A stretch of 64,000 bases of DNA, from the NCBI GenBank assembly GCA_937876205.1, contig CALEII010000014.1:20941-84940 (forward strand), given 5' to 3'. This stretch comes from an uncultured Clostridia bacterium (GTDB lineage: Bacteria > Bacillota > Clostridia > Oscillospirales > Acutalibacteraceae). The translations under genes were made by a program, and so were the position numbers. Positions 39,078 through 48,295 of the stretch are shown one piece after another. A model generated the notes under the pieces. The model searched no databases, was not told the DNA's origin, and saw only the letters and a list, made by a program, of their open reading frames with translations. The stretch's first letter is position 1; each line of letters begins with the position of its first letter.

Positions 39078-41540
39078 ATGGCAAAAATAACAGCAACAAA
39101 AACACATAACAGCGGAATTGCACTCGGCGGTATCGGCAGCGGTACAGTTGAGCTGCTGCCTGACGGTGAGTTTCACTACTGGCAGATTGCAAATCCCGAG
39201 AGGCTTACAAAGGTCTGCTGGGAAAAGAAGGCTGACGATGGTGAAAGCAGCACAGGCGCACTTTCATTCTACGTCAGAAGTGAAGATGCAAACGGAGATG
39301 TCGTTATTCGCAAGCTCGGTATGAAAACTGAGCCCGAAGATTTTACGTACCGTATGTTCGGCTGGAACAAGCCTGTTGAAAAAATTGAATTTGACGGCAG
39401 ATTCCCTGTCTGCAGACTCGATTATATTGACTCTGCCCTCCCCTGCAATCTGTCACTGAATGCCGTTGCGCCTTTTGTGCCTCATAATTCGGACATTTCC
39501 GCAACTCCTGCGTTCTACCTTGATTTCACAGCAGAAAATCCGACAGATAAAGACATTACGGTAAGTCTTCTGGGCACTCTTGCCCCGACTTTCGCAAACA
39601 GAGAAACAGGCAGAGAGAATTCTGTTTTTGAGCACGCAAGCACGACGGGAATATTCTCAAAGCCCGTAAATAAAACAAATGATGCTGATTGCGGTGATTT
39701 CTGTCTTTCACTTTCAGGTGAGGCGGAAAAAACATATATCACGGCTGAATACACAAGCTACATCAAGGAGTATATAGCTCATTCGTGGAGCTTCGGTGTC
39801 ACACAGGAATCAGTCCTCTTTGACTGGCGCAAAAACGGAGAGCTTAAAAACAGCGCAACGGGTAAAGCACCATCTGAAATACCCGAAAATATAAAAGAGC
39901 TTGACGATGACAGAATCGATGCACTCTGCAATGAATATATGCAATATCCTTTTGCTCAGTCACTGATAAACAGAATCCGTTATTCAAAGCCTGAATTCCC
40001 TTATGACAGAGATGAAAAAACAGAGCTTCTTGAATACATAAAAAGACAGCAGAGCCGTATGACAGGTGAATTCGGTGCATCTGCACTGTGCGGAAAGGTT
40101 CATCTTAAAGCAGGTGAAAAGAAAAATCTGCGTTTTGTTTTCAGCTGGTACTTCCCAAACCATTTAACTGCAGAGGGCAAAAAGCTTGGTCACTATTATG
40201 AAAACCTTTTTGAGTCATCATATGAAGCAAACAGACTTCTTACAGATGACAGCACAATTTTTGACAGAGCCTACAGCTTCTCAGAGCTGCTGTTCAACAC
40301 AGATATGCCTGATGTTTATCCCGATTGCTGGTCATCACACCTTGCAACAATCGTAAAAAGCTCATGGTATCTCAAAGACGGCAAATTCGGTCTGTGGGAG
40401 GGATTGGGCTACTGCGGTTTTCACACAACAGACATCACATATCACGCATCATTCGGTCTGCTTGTGCTTTTCCCCGATTTACAGTTAAAACAGATGAAAA
40501 TGGGTGCCCGATTCCAGCGTGAGGACGGCAGAGTGCATCACTTCTTCACTCCCGACCTTGAACACGTTGATGACGGTTATGACCGTGTCGATATGAATAT
40601 GCAGTTTGTGCTTATGATTCTGCGTGATTATCTTTTCACAGGTGATAAAGAGTACGTCACGGGTCTGTGGGACAACGTAAAAAGAGCAATGGACTCCATT
40701 GAAGCTCTTGATGCAGACAAAGACGGTCTGCCAGACACGGACACAAAGAGAAACACTTACGATGCATGGAATTTTGCAGGCACGCCCACATATATCTGCG
40801 TACTCTGGCTCGCTGCACTCAAGGCTGCAGTACAGATTGCAGAAATTATGAATGATAATGAAAGAGCTTCACAATGGGCAGCACTTCTCGAAAAGGGAAA
40901 AGCGTCCCTCGAAGAAAAGCTCTGGAACGGTGAATACTACAATCTCTGGAGTGACGGCACCGAAACCGACGAATGTCTTATGACAGACCAGCTTGACGGT
41001 GAATGGTTCCTTCGTATGACTGGTCTCGGCGGCAATATTCCCGACGAAAAGGTTGCATCTGTTCTGAAAGTCATTTTTGACAATAATTTTGACAAGGAAG
41101 CAGGTCTTATAAACGCATCCTGTCCTGAGGGTAAAAAGACTTCACTCTTCACATATAAAAACTGTCAGGCAGAAGCTGTATGGACAGGCATAAGCTATGT
41201 TATTGCAGCAATGGCACTGTCAGTGGGTATGCGTGACACGGCAGATATTCTTGTAAAAGCCGTTGACGAAAATCAGAGAAGCTTCGGTGCTTTCTGGGAT
41301 CACTGGGAATGCGGTCATCATTACACAAGACCTATGTCAAGCTTCTCCACCCTCAATGCTGCTCTCGGACTTGCCGTTAACTGTGAAAAGAAAACAATCA
41401 CTCTTAATCCTGCAGACAAAAATATAAAGCTTCCTCTTTGCCTGAGCAACGCACTGGGTACCGTTACGGTAAAAGACGGAAACTATACAATTGACCTGAT
41501 TGAAGGCAGTCTGGAAGGCTGGAATATCAACACAAAATAA
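39078..41540 (+). CDS. Glycoside hydrolase family 116 protein (beta-glucosidase/glucosylceramidase type)
   Basis: 820 residues. The N-terminal beta-sandwich begins ALGGIGSGTVELLPDGEFHYWQ, the GBA2-N signature. The C-terminal (alpha/alpha)6 barrel has TDITYHASFGLLVLFPDL and the acid/base region NTYDAWNFAGTPTYICVLWLAAL, whose Asp matches the family's catalytic Asp. GH116 enzymes cleave beta-glucosides, beta-xylosides or N-acetylglucosaminides; the substrate here is open. The ATG at 39078 follows GGAG; a TTG five codons earlier is less likely. The gene has no signal peptide and is 14 bp from the GH51 gene. Confidence 0.85.
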   Translation: MAKITATKTHNSGIALGGIGSGTVELLPDGEFHYWQIANPERLTKVCWEKKADDGESSTGALSFYVRSEDANGDVVIRKLGMKTEPEDFTYRMFGWNKPVEKIEFDGRFPVCRLDYIDSALPCNLSLNAVAPFVPHNSDISATPAFYLDFTAENPTDKDITVSLLGTLAPTFANRETGRENSVFEHASTTGIFSKPVNKTNDADCGDFCLSLSGEAEKTYITAEYTSYIKEYIAHSWSFGVTQESVLFDWRKNGELKNSATGKAPSEIPENIKELDDDRIDALCNEYMQYPFAQSLINRIRYSKPEFPYDRDEKTELLEYIKRQQSRMTGEFGASALCGKVHLKAGEKKNLRFVFSWYFPNHLTAEGKKLGHYYENLFESSYEANRLLTDDSTIFDRAYSFSELLFNTDMPDVYPDCWSSHLATIVKSSWYLKDGKFGLWEGLGYCGFHTTDITYHASFGLLVLFPDLQLKQMKMGARFQREDGRVHHFFTPDLEHVDDGYDRVDMNMQFVLMILRDYLFTGDKEYVTGLWDNVKRAMDSIEALDADKDGLPDTDTKRNTYDAWNFAGTPTYICVLWLAALKAAVQIAEIMNDNERASQWAALLEKGKASLEEKLWNGEYYNLWSDGTETDECLMTDQLDGEWFLRMTGLGGNIPDEKVASVLKVIFDNNFDKEAGLINASCPEGKKTSLFTYKNCQAEAVWTGISYVIAAMALSVGMRDTADILVKAVDENQRSFGAFWDHWECGHHYTRPMSSFSTLNAALGLAVNCEKKTITLNPADKNIKLPLCLSNALGTVTVKDGNYTIDLIEGSLEGWNINTK

Positions 41541-41553
41541 AGGATGATGCTAA

Positions 41554-43047
41554 ATGAAAGCTAAAATCACACTTGCCAGAGAATTCAGAATAGGCGAAAT
41601 TGACAAAAGAATTTACGGTTCATTCATTGAGCATCTGGGCAGAGCCGTTTACGGCGGGATCTTTGAGCCGGGACATCCCACGGCAGATGAGAACGGTCTT
41701 CGTCAGGATGTTATTGACCTTGTAAAAAAACTGAATGTTCCCGTTGTGCGTTATCCCGGCGGCAACTTTGTTTCAGGCTACAATTGGGAAGACGGTGTGG
41801 GTCCTGTTAAAGACAGACCGAAAAGACTTGACCTTGCCTGGGGAACAACTGAGCCGAATGAATTCGGCACGAATGAGTTTATGGCCTGGTGCAAAAAAGC
41901 AAATGCAGAATGTATGATGGCTGTAAATCTCGGCACAAGAGGTCCCGATGAAGCAAGAAATTTTGTTGAATACTGCAACCACAAATCAGGCTCATACTGG
42001 GCAGACCTGCGCCGTTCTCACGGTGTAGAAGAGCCTCACAATATAAAGCTGTGGTGTCTTGGTAATGAAATGGACGGCGGCTGGCAGATGGGTGCAAAAA
42101 CTGCAAAGGAATACGGCAGAACAGCCCTTGAAGCATCAAAGATGATGAAATGGACTTCTCCCGGCATAGAGACTGTTCTCTGCGGTTCGTCAAGCAGAAA
42201 CTCTCCCACCTTCGGCACCTGGGAAACCGAAAGCCTTGATATCGCTTATGACAGCGTTGACTATGTTTCACTTCATCAGTACTATGACAACCGTTCAGAC
42301 GATGTACACTCTTTCCTTGCAAAAACACTTGAGCTTGACGAATTCATTTATTCGGTAATCTGTGCCGTTGACTATGTCAAGTCAAAAAAGCGTTCAAAAA
42401 AGACAATAAATCTGTCTTTTGACGAATGGAATGTATGGTACCATTCAAACAATGCACCCTATGAAAGATGGAGTGTCGCTCCGCCCCGTCTTGAGGATAT
42501 TTACAATTTTGAAGATGCACTTATGATAGGCTCTATGCTTATTACACTTCTTCGTCACTGCGACAGAATAAAAATAGCCTGTCTTGCTCAGCTTGTAAAT
42601 GTAATTGCTCCCATTTTCACAAAAACGGGCGGCAGCGTATTTGAGCAGACAATCTATTTCCCGTTTATGCACCTTTCAAACTACGGAAGAGGTGTTGCTC
42701 TGATGCCTCTTATTGATTGTCCGAAATACGATTGCAAGGAATTTACAGATGTACCTTATCTTGAAGCAATTGCAACATTTGATGAAGAAAATGAGAAAAT
42801 GACTGTTTTCTGTATCAATAAGAGCACTGATGAAAGTGCCGTGCTTGACATAAATCTTATGGATTTTGAAGGCTATAAGCCCTTTGAATTCATCTCAATG
42901 GACGGTTATCACAAAAAGGATGAAAACACATTTGACAAAGTAACCGTAAAGCCTCATAACAACCCTGTTCCTCAGGCTGACGGCTCAACACTCACCATTG
43001 AGCTCAAGCCCTTCAGCTGGAATGTGATAAGACTGAAGAAACAATAA
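41554..43047 (+). CDS. Alpha-L-arabinofuranosidase, GH51
   Basis: 497 residues. The GH51 barrel has RIYGSFIEHLGRAVYGGI, VVRYPGGNFVSGYNWEDGVGP, the acid/base Glu in LWCLGNEMDGGWQMG and the nucleophile Glu in LSFDEWNVWYH. A C-terminal beta domain follows. It is intracellular and releases arabinofuranose from imported arabino-oligosaccharides. It is co-transcribed with GH116. Its last Gln codon and stop (CAA TAA) are the first bases of a copy of the dispersed palindrome. Confidence 0.95.
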   Translation: MKAKITLAREFRIGEIDKRIYGSFIEHLGRAVYGGIFEPGHPTADENGLRQDVIDLVKKLNVPVVRYPGGNFVSGYNWEDGVGPVKDRPKRLDLAWGTTEPNEFGTNEFMAWCKKANAECMMAVNLGTRGPDEARNFVEYCNHKSGSYWADLRRSHGVEEPHNIKLWCLGNEMDGGWQMGAKTAKEYGRTALEASKMMKWTSPGIETVLCGSSSRNSPTFGTWETESLDIAYDSVDYVSLHQYYDNRSDDVHSFLAKTLELDEFIYSVICAVDYVKSKKRSKKTINLSFDEWNVWYHSNNAPYERWSVAPPRLEDIYNFEDALMIGSMLITLLRHCDRIKIACLAQLVNVIAPIFTKTGGSVFEQTIYFPFMHLSNYGRGVALMPLIDCPKYDCKEFTDVPYLEAIATFDEENEKMTVFCINKSTDESAVLDINLMDFEGYKPFEFISMDGYHKKDENTFDKVTVKPHNNPVPQADGSTLTIELKPFSWNVIRLKKQ

Positions 43048-43067
43048 TTTATCTGCGATAAATTATT
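43042..43067. repeat. Dispersed palindrome, solo copy
   Basis: CAATAATTTATC-TGC-GATAAATTATTA, the end palindrome of the nested elements standing alone. It overlaps the GH51 stop codon and may also act as its terminator hairpin. Confidence 0.7.
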
Positions 43068-43129
43068 ATTTATTAACATATTTAAACACAATTGTGCTAT
43101 ACTCTTTAATGAGACAAAGGAGGTAAAAA

Positions 43130-44167
43130 ATGAAAATTGCTTTTTTTGATACAAAGCCCTATGATATCCCCGCATTTGAAAAATACGGGGAGCAATACGG
43201 TATAAAATTCAAATTCTTTGAAACAAAGCTTAATGAAGACACTGTTGAGCTGGCTCAGGGCTATGACGGCGTCTGTGCTTTTGTAAACGATACCGTAAAC
43301 GACTTTGTTATAGACAGACTTCACGAAATGGGTGTGACAGTGCTTGCTCTCAGATGTGCAGGCTTCAACAATGTTGATATGAAGCACGCATTCGGTAAAC
43401 TTCACGTGCTCAGAGTGCCTGCATACTCCCCTTACGCCGTTGCTGAACACACAATTGCCCTTCTTCTCACTTCTGTCAGACGTATTCACAAAGCCTATAT
43501 CCGTTCAAAGGATTTCAACTTCAGTCTGTCGGGCTTTACGGGCTTTGACCTTTACGGTAAAACAGTTGGTGTCATCGGCACAGGCAGAATCGGCAGAGTT
43601 TTCATTGATATCTGCCGTGGCTTCGGTATGAAGGTTCTGGCATACGACAAGTTCTCTGCAGAGGGGCTTGATAACGGTGACACGATAAGATACACCTCAC
43701 TTGACGAGCTGTTTTCACACAGTGATATTATTTCTCTTCACTGCCCGCTGACAGAAGAGACTAACCATATTATTGATGAAAATGCACTTGAAAAATGCAA
43801 AAAAGGCGTTATAATCCTCAACACCTCAAGAGGTGCACTGGTTGATGCAGAGGCACTGCTTGCAGGTATTAAATCCCGAAAGGTCGGTGCTGCGTGTCTT
43901 GATGTGTATGAAGAGGAATCAGACCTGTTTTTTGAAGATAATTCAGGTCATATTATGGAAGACGATGTGCTTGCAAGACTCATTTCTATGCCGAATGTAA
44001 TTGTAACATCACATCAGGCATTTCTTACAAAAGAGGCTCTTGAAAACATAGCAGAGACAACAGTGAAAAATATAGACGGATTTTTCAGGAATAATCAGTG
44101 TCCGAACGAGCTGTGCTACCGTGAATCAGGCACACAGGATTGTAAGAACGGTAAATGCTTCGGCTAA
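43130..44167 (+). CDS. D-2-hydroxyacid dehydrogenase (D-lactate dehydrogenase type)
   Basis: 345 residues. The NAD-binding motif is GKTVGVIGTGRIGRVFIDICRGF at about 145, ending with Asp in YDKF. Catalytic Arg is in NTSRGALVD, Glu in LDVYEEESDLF, and His in TSHQAFLT. This matches fermentative LdhA, which reduces pyruvate to D-lactate with NADH. The last 15 residues add an unusual tail with three Cys (CYRESGTQDCKNGKCFG). It starts after AAAGGAGG. The flavodiiron gene follows 65 bp downstream. Confidence 0.9.
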   Translation: MKIAFFDTKPYDIPAFEKYGEQYGIKFKFFETKLNEDTVELAQGYDGVCAFVNDTVNDFVIDRLHEMGVTVLALRCAGFNNVDMKHAFGKLHVLRVPAYSPYAVAEHTIALLLTSVRRIHKAYIRSKDFNFSLSGFTGFDLYGKTVGVIGTGRIGRVFIDICRGFGMKVLAYDKFSAEGLDNGDTIRYTSLDELFSHSDIISLHCPLTEETNHIIDENALEKCKKGVIILNTSRGALVDAEALLAGIKSRKVGAACLDVYEEESDLFFEDNSGHIMEDDVLARLISMPNVIVTSHQAFLTKEALENIAETTVKNIDGFFRNNQCPNELCYRESGTQDCKNGKCFG

Positions 44168-44232
44168 ATTATTTCTGCACTTGAAAAATATTTATAATTC
44201 TGACATAATAAAAAAACAGGAGGTAAAGCACT

Positions 44233-46023
44233 ATGAAAATAACAAACGACATAAAATATATTGGTGTAAATGACCACAAAATTGACCTTTTTGAAGGTCA
44301 GTATGATGTACCTAACGGTATGGCATACAACTCATATGCAATAATCGATGAGAAAATTGCAATTATGGATACTGTTGATGCAGCATTCACACACGAATGG
44401 CTTGACAACATACAGAATACACTCGGCAACAGACAGCCTGACTATCTTATCATTCAGCATATGGAGCCTGACCATTCTGCAAACATTGTAAATTTTATAA
44501 AAGCATATCCCGACACTCAGATTGTATCATCTGCAAAAGCTTTCAGAATGATGAAAAATTTCTTCGGCACCGATTTTGCTGAAAAGCAGCTTGTTGTGGG
44601 CGAAGGCGATACACTTTCTCTGGGAAATCATAATCTTACATTTGTCACTGCACCTATGGTGCACTGGCCTGAAGTTATTGTAACATATGACAGCAAAGAC
44701 AAAGTTCTTTTCTCAGCAGACGGCTTCGGTAAATTCGGTGCTCTTGATGTGGAAGAGGACTGGGCCTGCGAGGCTAGAAGATATTATATAGGCATTGTCG
44801 GCAAGTACGGTGCTCAGGTGCAGGCTCTTCTTAAAAAAGCAGCAACACTTGAAATTGAGACAATCTGCCCTCTTCACGGTCCCGTGCTGAGTGAAAACCT
44901 CGGTTATTATCTCAATCTTTACAATATCTGGTCAAGCTATCAGCCTGAAGAAGACGGCATTGTAATTGCATATACTTCAGTTTACGGAAATACTAAAAAG
45001 GCAGTTACCTTGCTTGCAGAGAAGCTCAAGGCAAACGGCTGTCCCAAAGTGGTTGTCAATGACCTTGCCCGCTGCGATATGGCAGAAGCTGTGGAGGATG
45101 CCTTCCGTTACAGCAAAATCGTTCTTGCAACAACAACCTATAATGCAGAAATTTTCCCCTTTATGCGTGAGTTTATAACACACCTTACAGAGCGTAATTT
45201 CAGCAACCGTACCGTTGCATTCATCGAAAACGGCAGCTGGGCACCTCAGGCAACAAAGGTTATGTCAAGAATGTTTGAAAATAGCAAAAACCTGACCTTT
45301 GCAGAAAACAATGTTTCAATTATGTCTGCTCTGAACGACGACAGCAAGGCTCAGCTTGACAAGCTTTCAGATGAGCTGTGCAGAGATTACCTTGCTCAGC
45401 AGGATTCAACAGCAAACAAAAATGACCTTACTGCACTTTTCAACATCGGCTACGGTCTTTATGTTGTAACCTCAAACGACGGCAAGAAAGACAACGGTCT
45501 TATTGTTAACACAGTAACACAGGTCACAAACACTCCCAACAGAATTGCTGTCACAATCAACAAGGAAAACTATTCTCACCATATCATAAAGCAGTCAGGC
45601 AAAATGAACATCAACTGTCTTACCGTTGATGCTCCTTTCAGCGTTTTTGAAGCCTTCGGTTTTGTAAGCGGAAGAAACGTTGACAAATTTGCAAACTGCG
45701 AGCCTCTGCGTTCAGACAACGGTCTTGTTTTCCTGCCCAGATATATCAACTCATTTATGTCTCTCAAGGTTGAGCAGTATGTGGACCTTGACACTCACGG
45801 AATGTTTATCTGCTCTGTGACAGAAGCAAGAGTGATTTCTGACAGAGAAACAATGACCTACAGCTACTATCACGCAAATGTCAAGCCCAAGCCTCAGACA
45901 GAAGGCAAAAAGGGCTATGTATGCAAAATCTGCGGATATGTATATGAAGGCGACGAGCTTCCCGATGATTTTATCTGTCCTCTCTGCAAACACGGTGCTG
46001 CTGACTTTGAACCGATAAAATAG
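44233..46023 (+). CDS. Flavodiiron protein with flavin-reductase and rubredoxin domains
   Basis: 596 residues, four domains. A metallo-beta-lactamase-like diiron domain carries the complete ligand set HMEPDH, a later HW, SADGFG and PLHGP. A flavodoxin domain (about 245-390, AYTSVYGNTKKAV) follows. A flavin-reductase-like domain (about 405-555, LYVVTSNDGKKDNGLIVNTV) is next. The C-terminal rubredoxin has CKICGY and CPLCKHG. It reduces O2 to water (or NO to N2O) in anaerobes using NAD(P)H-derived electrons. The ribosome site is AGGAGG. A free rubredoxin gene follows after 11 bp. Confidence 0.95.
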   Translation: MKITNDIKYIGVNDHKIDLFEGQYDVPNGMAYNSYAIIDEKIAIMDTVDAAFTHEWLDNIQNTLGNRQPDYLIIQHMEPDHSANIVNFIKAYPDTQIVSSAKAFRMMKNFFGTDFAEKQLVVGEGDTLSLGNHNLTFVTAPMVHWPEVIVTYDSKDKVLFSADGFGKFGALDVEEDWACEARRYYIGIVGKYGAQVQALLKKAATLEIETICPLHGPVLSENLGYYLNLYNIWSSYQPEEDGIVIAYTSVYGNTKKAVTLLAEKLKANGCPKVVVNDLARCDMAEAVEDAFRYSKIVLATTTYNAEIFPFMREFITHLTERNFSNRTVAFIENGSWAPQATKVMSRMFENSKNLTFAENNVSIMSALNDDSKAQLDKLSDELCRDYLAQQDSTANKNDLTALFNIGYGLYVVTSNDGKKDNGLIVNTVTQVTNTPNRIAVTINKENYSHHIIKQSGKMNINCLTVDAPFSVFEAFGFVSGRNVDKFANCEPLRSDNGLVFLPRYINSFMSLKVEQYVDLDTHGMFICSVTEARVISDRETMTYSYYHANVKPKPQTEGKKGYVCKICGYVYEGDELPDDFICPLCKHGAADFEPIK

Positions 46024-46034
46024 AGGTGACTCAG

Positions 46035-46193
46035 ATGAAGTATGTATGCAAAATGTGTGGTTGGATTTACGATGAAGAACATGGTGACCCTGAACACGGC
46101 ATCGCACCCGGCACTGCATTCGCAGACTTACCTGAAGACTTCGTATGCCCTGTTTGCTTCGTGGGAAAAGAAGATTTCAGACCTGAAAAATAA
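46035..46193 (+). CDS. Rubredoxin
   Basis: 52 residues, the usual rubredoxin size. The two iron-binding knuckles are YVCKMCGWIYDEEHG and DFVCPVCFVGKEDF; the second has Phe where Gly is usual after the last Cys. GIAPGTAFADLPED in between is standard. GAGGTGA precedes the ATG. Placed right after the flavodiiron gene, it is probably an electron donor or alternative partner for oxygen reduction. Confidence 0.92.
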   Translation: MKYVCKMCGWIYDEEHGDPEHGIAPGTAFADLPEDFVCPVCFVGKEDFRPEK

Positions 46194-46201
46194 AAAAAAT
46201 C

Positions 46202-46240
46202 CGGTCGGCGCATCTGAAAAGATGTACCGACCGTTTTTTG
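46202..46240. terminator. Bidirectional terminator
   Basis: CGGTCGG / CCGACCG outer stem with CATCT / AGATG inner stem, A-run before and T-run after. It separates the rubredoxin gene from the convergent oxidoreductase gene. Confidence 0.85.
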
Positions 46241-46251
46241 TAATAGTTTTA

Positions 46252-47346
46252 TCAGAACTGAGGAATTTCCATAGGTACTCCGCCCTGAACAGCTGATTCG
46301 TGGGCAATGATACCGGGAATTGACATCTGGATTGCAAAGTCAACATCAAGGTCAGGCTTTCTGTTTTCTGCAATACAGCTGATGAAATCCTTTACCATTT
46401 TGCCGTCTGCGCCGCCGTGTCCGCTGTTGTCTTCACCTTCATAGGCAGTTGTGACGGGAATATCAATCTTTGAATTCGCAGAGAATGTACCGGGCACACT
46501 GTAAAGACTTGCAAGTGAATGAGCATTGTCAACAACGCATCTTCTGTCTGTTTCAATTGTGCCTCTTGTACCGCAGATTCTGTAATTGTGGTCATAGCTT
46601 GTATAAGCGCCGAAAGAAACAAGAAGTCTTATAACAGCACCCTTTGCAGTCTTGAAAAGAGCAACTCCTGTTTCTTTTCTTTCGGGTGTGTATGGGTCAT
46701 AATGAACATCTGCCTCAAGACAGGTTACGCTGACACATTTATCATCCATAACGTAAAGAAGAGGACCAAGCTCGTGTGTAAGGTAATGAATTGCAGGCTG
46801 ATATGTTCTCCAATGGCCTTCGGGATAGTAATCGGGAGCAAAATCATCGGGATCAAGTGCGTGAAGATACTCAGCTTCCGCATATGCGATTTCACCGAAA
46901 AGACCGTCCTTGTGCATCTTTCTCCAAGTCTGGATAAAAGCCCAGTAGCAGCAGTTTTCTGCAGCCATATAGATAAGCTCGGGGTGTGAATTGACAAGCT
47001 CCTTGAGAATCTTTGCCTCTTCAATTGAGCCCACTGCAGGGATTTCACTGAGAACGTGTTTACCTGCATTCATAGCCTTTGTAACGATAGGCACGTGGTA
47101 AACAGCCTCTGTTGCAACGATAACTGCATCAATATCAAGCTTCAACATTTCATCGTAATCACTGAAACGGATAATATCCTTATCCTCGAGAACTTCTGAA
47201 AGCTCTGCATAGCCTTTTTCAAGAGTCACGGGATTGTGGTCACAGCAGGCAATAAGCTTTGCATTTTTAACACCTTTGAGGCATCTTGCAATTGCAGTAC
47301 CTCTGCCCAGCCCCACAACGCCGACTCTGATTATTTTTTCGCTCAT
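46252..47346 (-). CDS. Gfo/Idh/MocA family oxidoreductase
   Basis: 364 residues. The Rossmann motif is VGVVGLGRGTAIARCL at the start, followed by CCDHNPVT. The usual EKP catalytic motif reads SEIPAVGS, so the typical Lys is Ile. The C-terminal beta-sheet domain has YLTHELGPLLYVMDD and FGAYTSYDHNYRICG. It is third in an operon with AGE and NanA. Family knowledge: oxidoreductases of this family (NanOx/YjhC) convert 2,7-anhydro-Neu5Ac to Neu5Ac in other gut bacteria, so a redox step on a sialic-acid derivative is plausible here. The lost Lys means that should not be assumed. Confidence 0.85.
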   Translation of the reverse strand: MSEKIIRVGVVGLGRGTAIARCLKGVKNAKLIACCDHNPVTLEKGYAELSEVLEDKDIIRFSDYDEMLKLDIDAVIVATEAVYHVPIVTKAMNAGKHVLSEIPAVGSIEEAKILKELVNSHPELIYMAAENCCYWAFIQTWRKMHKDGLFGEIAYAEAEYLHALDPDDFAPDYYPEGHWRTYQPAIHYLTHELGPLLYVMDDKCVSVTCLEADVHYDPYTPERKETGVALFKTAKGAVIRLLVSFGAYTSYDHNYRICGTRGTIETDRRCVVDNAHSLASLYSVPGTFSANSKIDIPVTTAYEGEDNSGHGGADGKMVKDFISCIAENRKPDLDVDFAIQMSIPGIIAHESAVQGGVPMEIPQF

Positions 47347-47372
47347 ATCAAATTTCCTTTATACTTCGTTTA

Positions 47373-48290
47373 TCAGATTGCAAGTGCCTTGTTGATAAGC
47401 TCAACTGTCTTGTCAACAACTTCATCATCGCCATCCTGAAGATTAAGAAGAGGCGCTCTTACGCCACCGAGCTGAAGACCTGCTCTCTTGTTAAGAACAG
47501 CCTTTGCAACGGCATACATATTGCCCTTACCTGAGCACATTGAATAGATAACGTCACAGACAGCATTCTGAAGAGCCTGTGCTCTGTCAAAATCACCCTC
47601 TGCAAGAGCCTTGTTCATTCTTACAAACATCTCGGGCATAACACCGTATGTACCGCCGATGCCGCCGTCTGCACCAATAAGTCTGCCGCCGACAAACTGC
47701 TCATCGGGACCGTTATAAACAATGATTTCCTTGCCGTTGATTCTGCCCTGACGCTTGAACATCTGAATGTCCTGAATAGGCATTGAAGAATTCTTTACAC
47801 CGACAACTCTGGGATTTTTGAGCATTTCATCAAGCAGAGGCAGAGTAAGCGATGTGCCTGCAAGCTGAGGAATGTTATAAATAAAGAAATCTGTATTGGG
47901 GGCTGCATCTGAAATATCGTTCCAGTATTTTGCAATAGCCTTTTCGGGAAGTCTGAAGTAAATGGGCGGAATTGCAGCAATGGCATCTACACCCAGTGAC
48001 TCAGCGTGGCATGCAAGCTCACAGCTGTCCTTTGTGTTGTTGCAGGCAACGTGTGCAATAATTGTGAGTCTGCCCTTGTTTGCTTCCATAACAGCTTCAA
48101 GGGTCTGCTTTCTGTCTTCAACACTGTGATAGATACATTCGCCTGATGAACCGCCGACATAAAGACCGTTCATACCCTTTTCAACAAAGAATTCAACGAG
48201 AGCAGCTGTTCTTTCTTTTGAAATGTTGCCGTCGTCACCATAGCATGCATAAAATGCGGGGAATATACCCTTATATTTTTCAATACTCAT
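47373..48290 (-). CDS. nanA: N-acetylneuraminate lyase
   Basis: 305 residues, DHDPS/NAL TIM barrel. GLYVGGSSGECIYHSVEDRK is the sugar-carboxylate loop, FFIYNIPQLAG holds the catalytic Tyr, and VVGVKNSSMPIQDI holds the Schiff-base Lys. It splits N-acetylneuraminate into ManNAc and pyruvate in the cytoplasm. Its position between AGE and an oxidoreductase gene supports the sialic acid call over dihydrodipicolinate synthase. It begins 5 bp after the AGE stop; GAGG overlaps that region. Confidence 0.9.
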   Translation of the reverse strand: MSIEKYKGIFPAFYACYGDDGNISKERTAALVEFFVEKGMNGLYVGGSSGECIYHSVEDRKQTLEAVMEANKGRLTIIAHVACNNTKDSCELACHAESLGVDAIAAIPPIYFRLPEKAIAKYWNDISDAAPNTDFFIYNIPQLAGTSLTLPLLDEMLKNPRVVGVKNSSMPIQDIQMFKRQGRINGKEIIVYNGPDEQFVGGRLIGADGGIGGTYGVMPEMFVRMNKALAEGDFDRAQALQNAVCDVIYSMCSGKGNMYAVAKAVLNKRAGLQLGGVRAPLLNLQDGDDEVVDKTVELINKALAI

Positions 48291-48295
48291 TTTTA

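Noticed and set aside
46042..46296. 84-residue frame after the flavodiiron gene
   Set aside because: It is out of frame with the clear 52-residue rubredoxin at 46035-46193 and runs through the terminator.
47373..48290. Dihydrodipicolinate synthase (dapA)
   Set aside because: The GGSSGE loop, length and the AGE neighbour fit N-acetylneuraminate lyase better.
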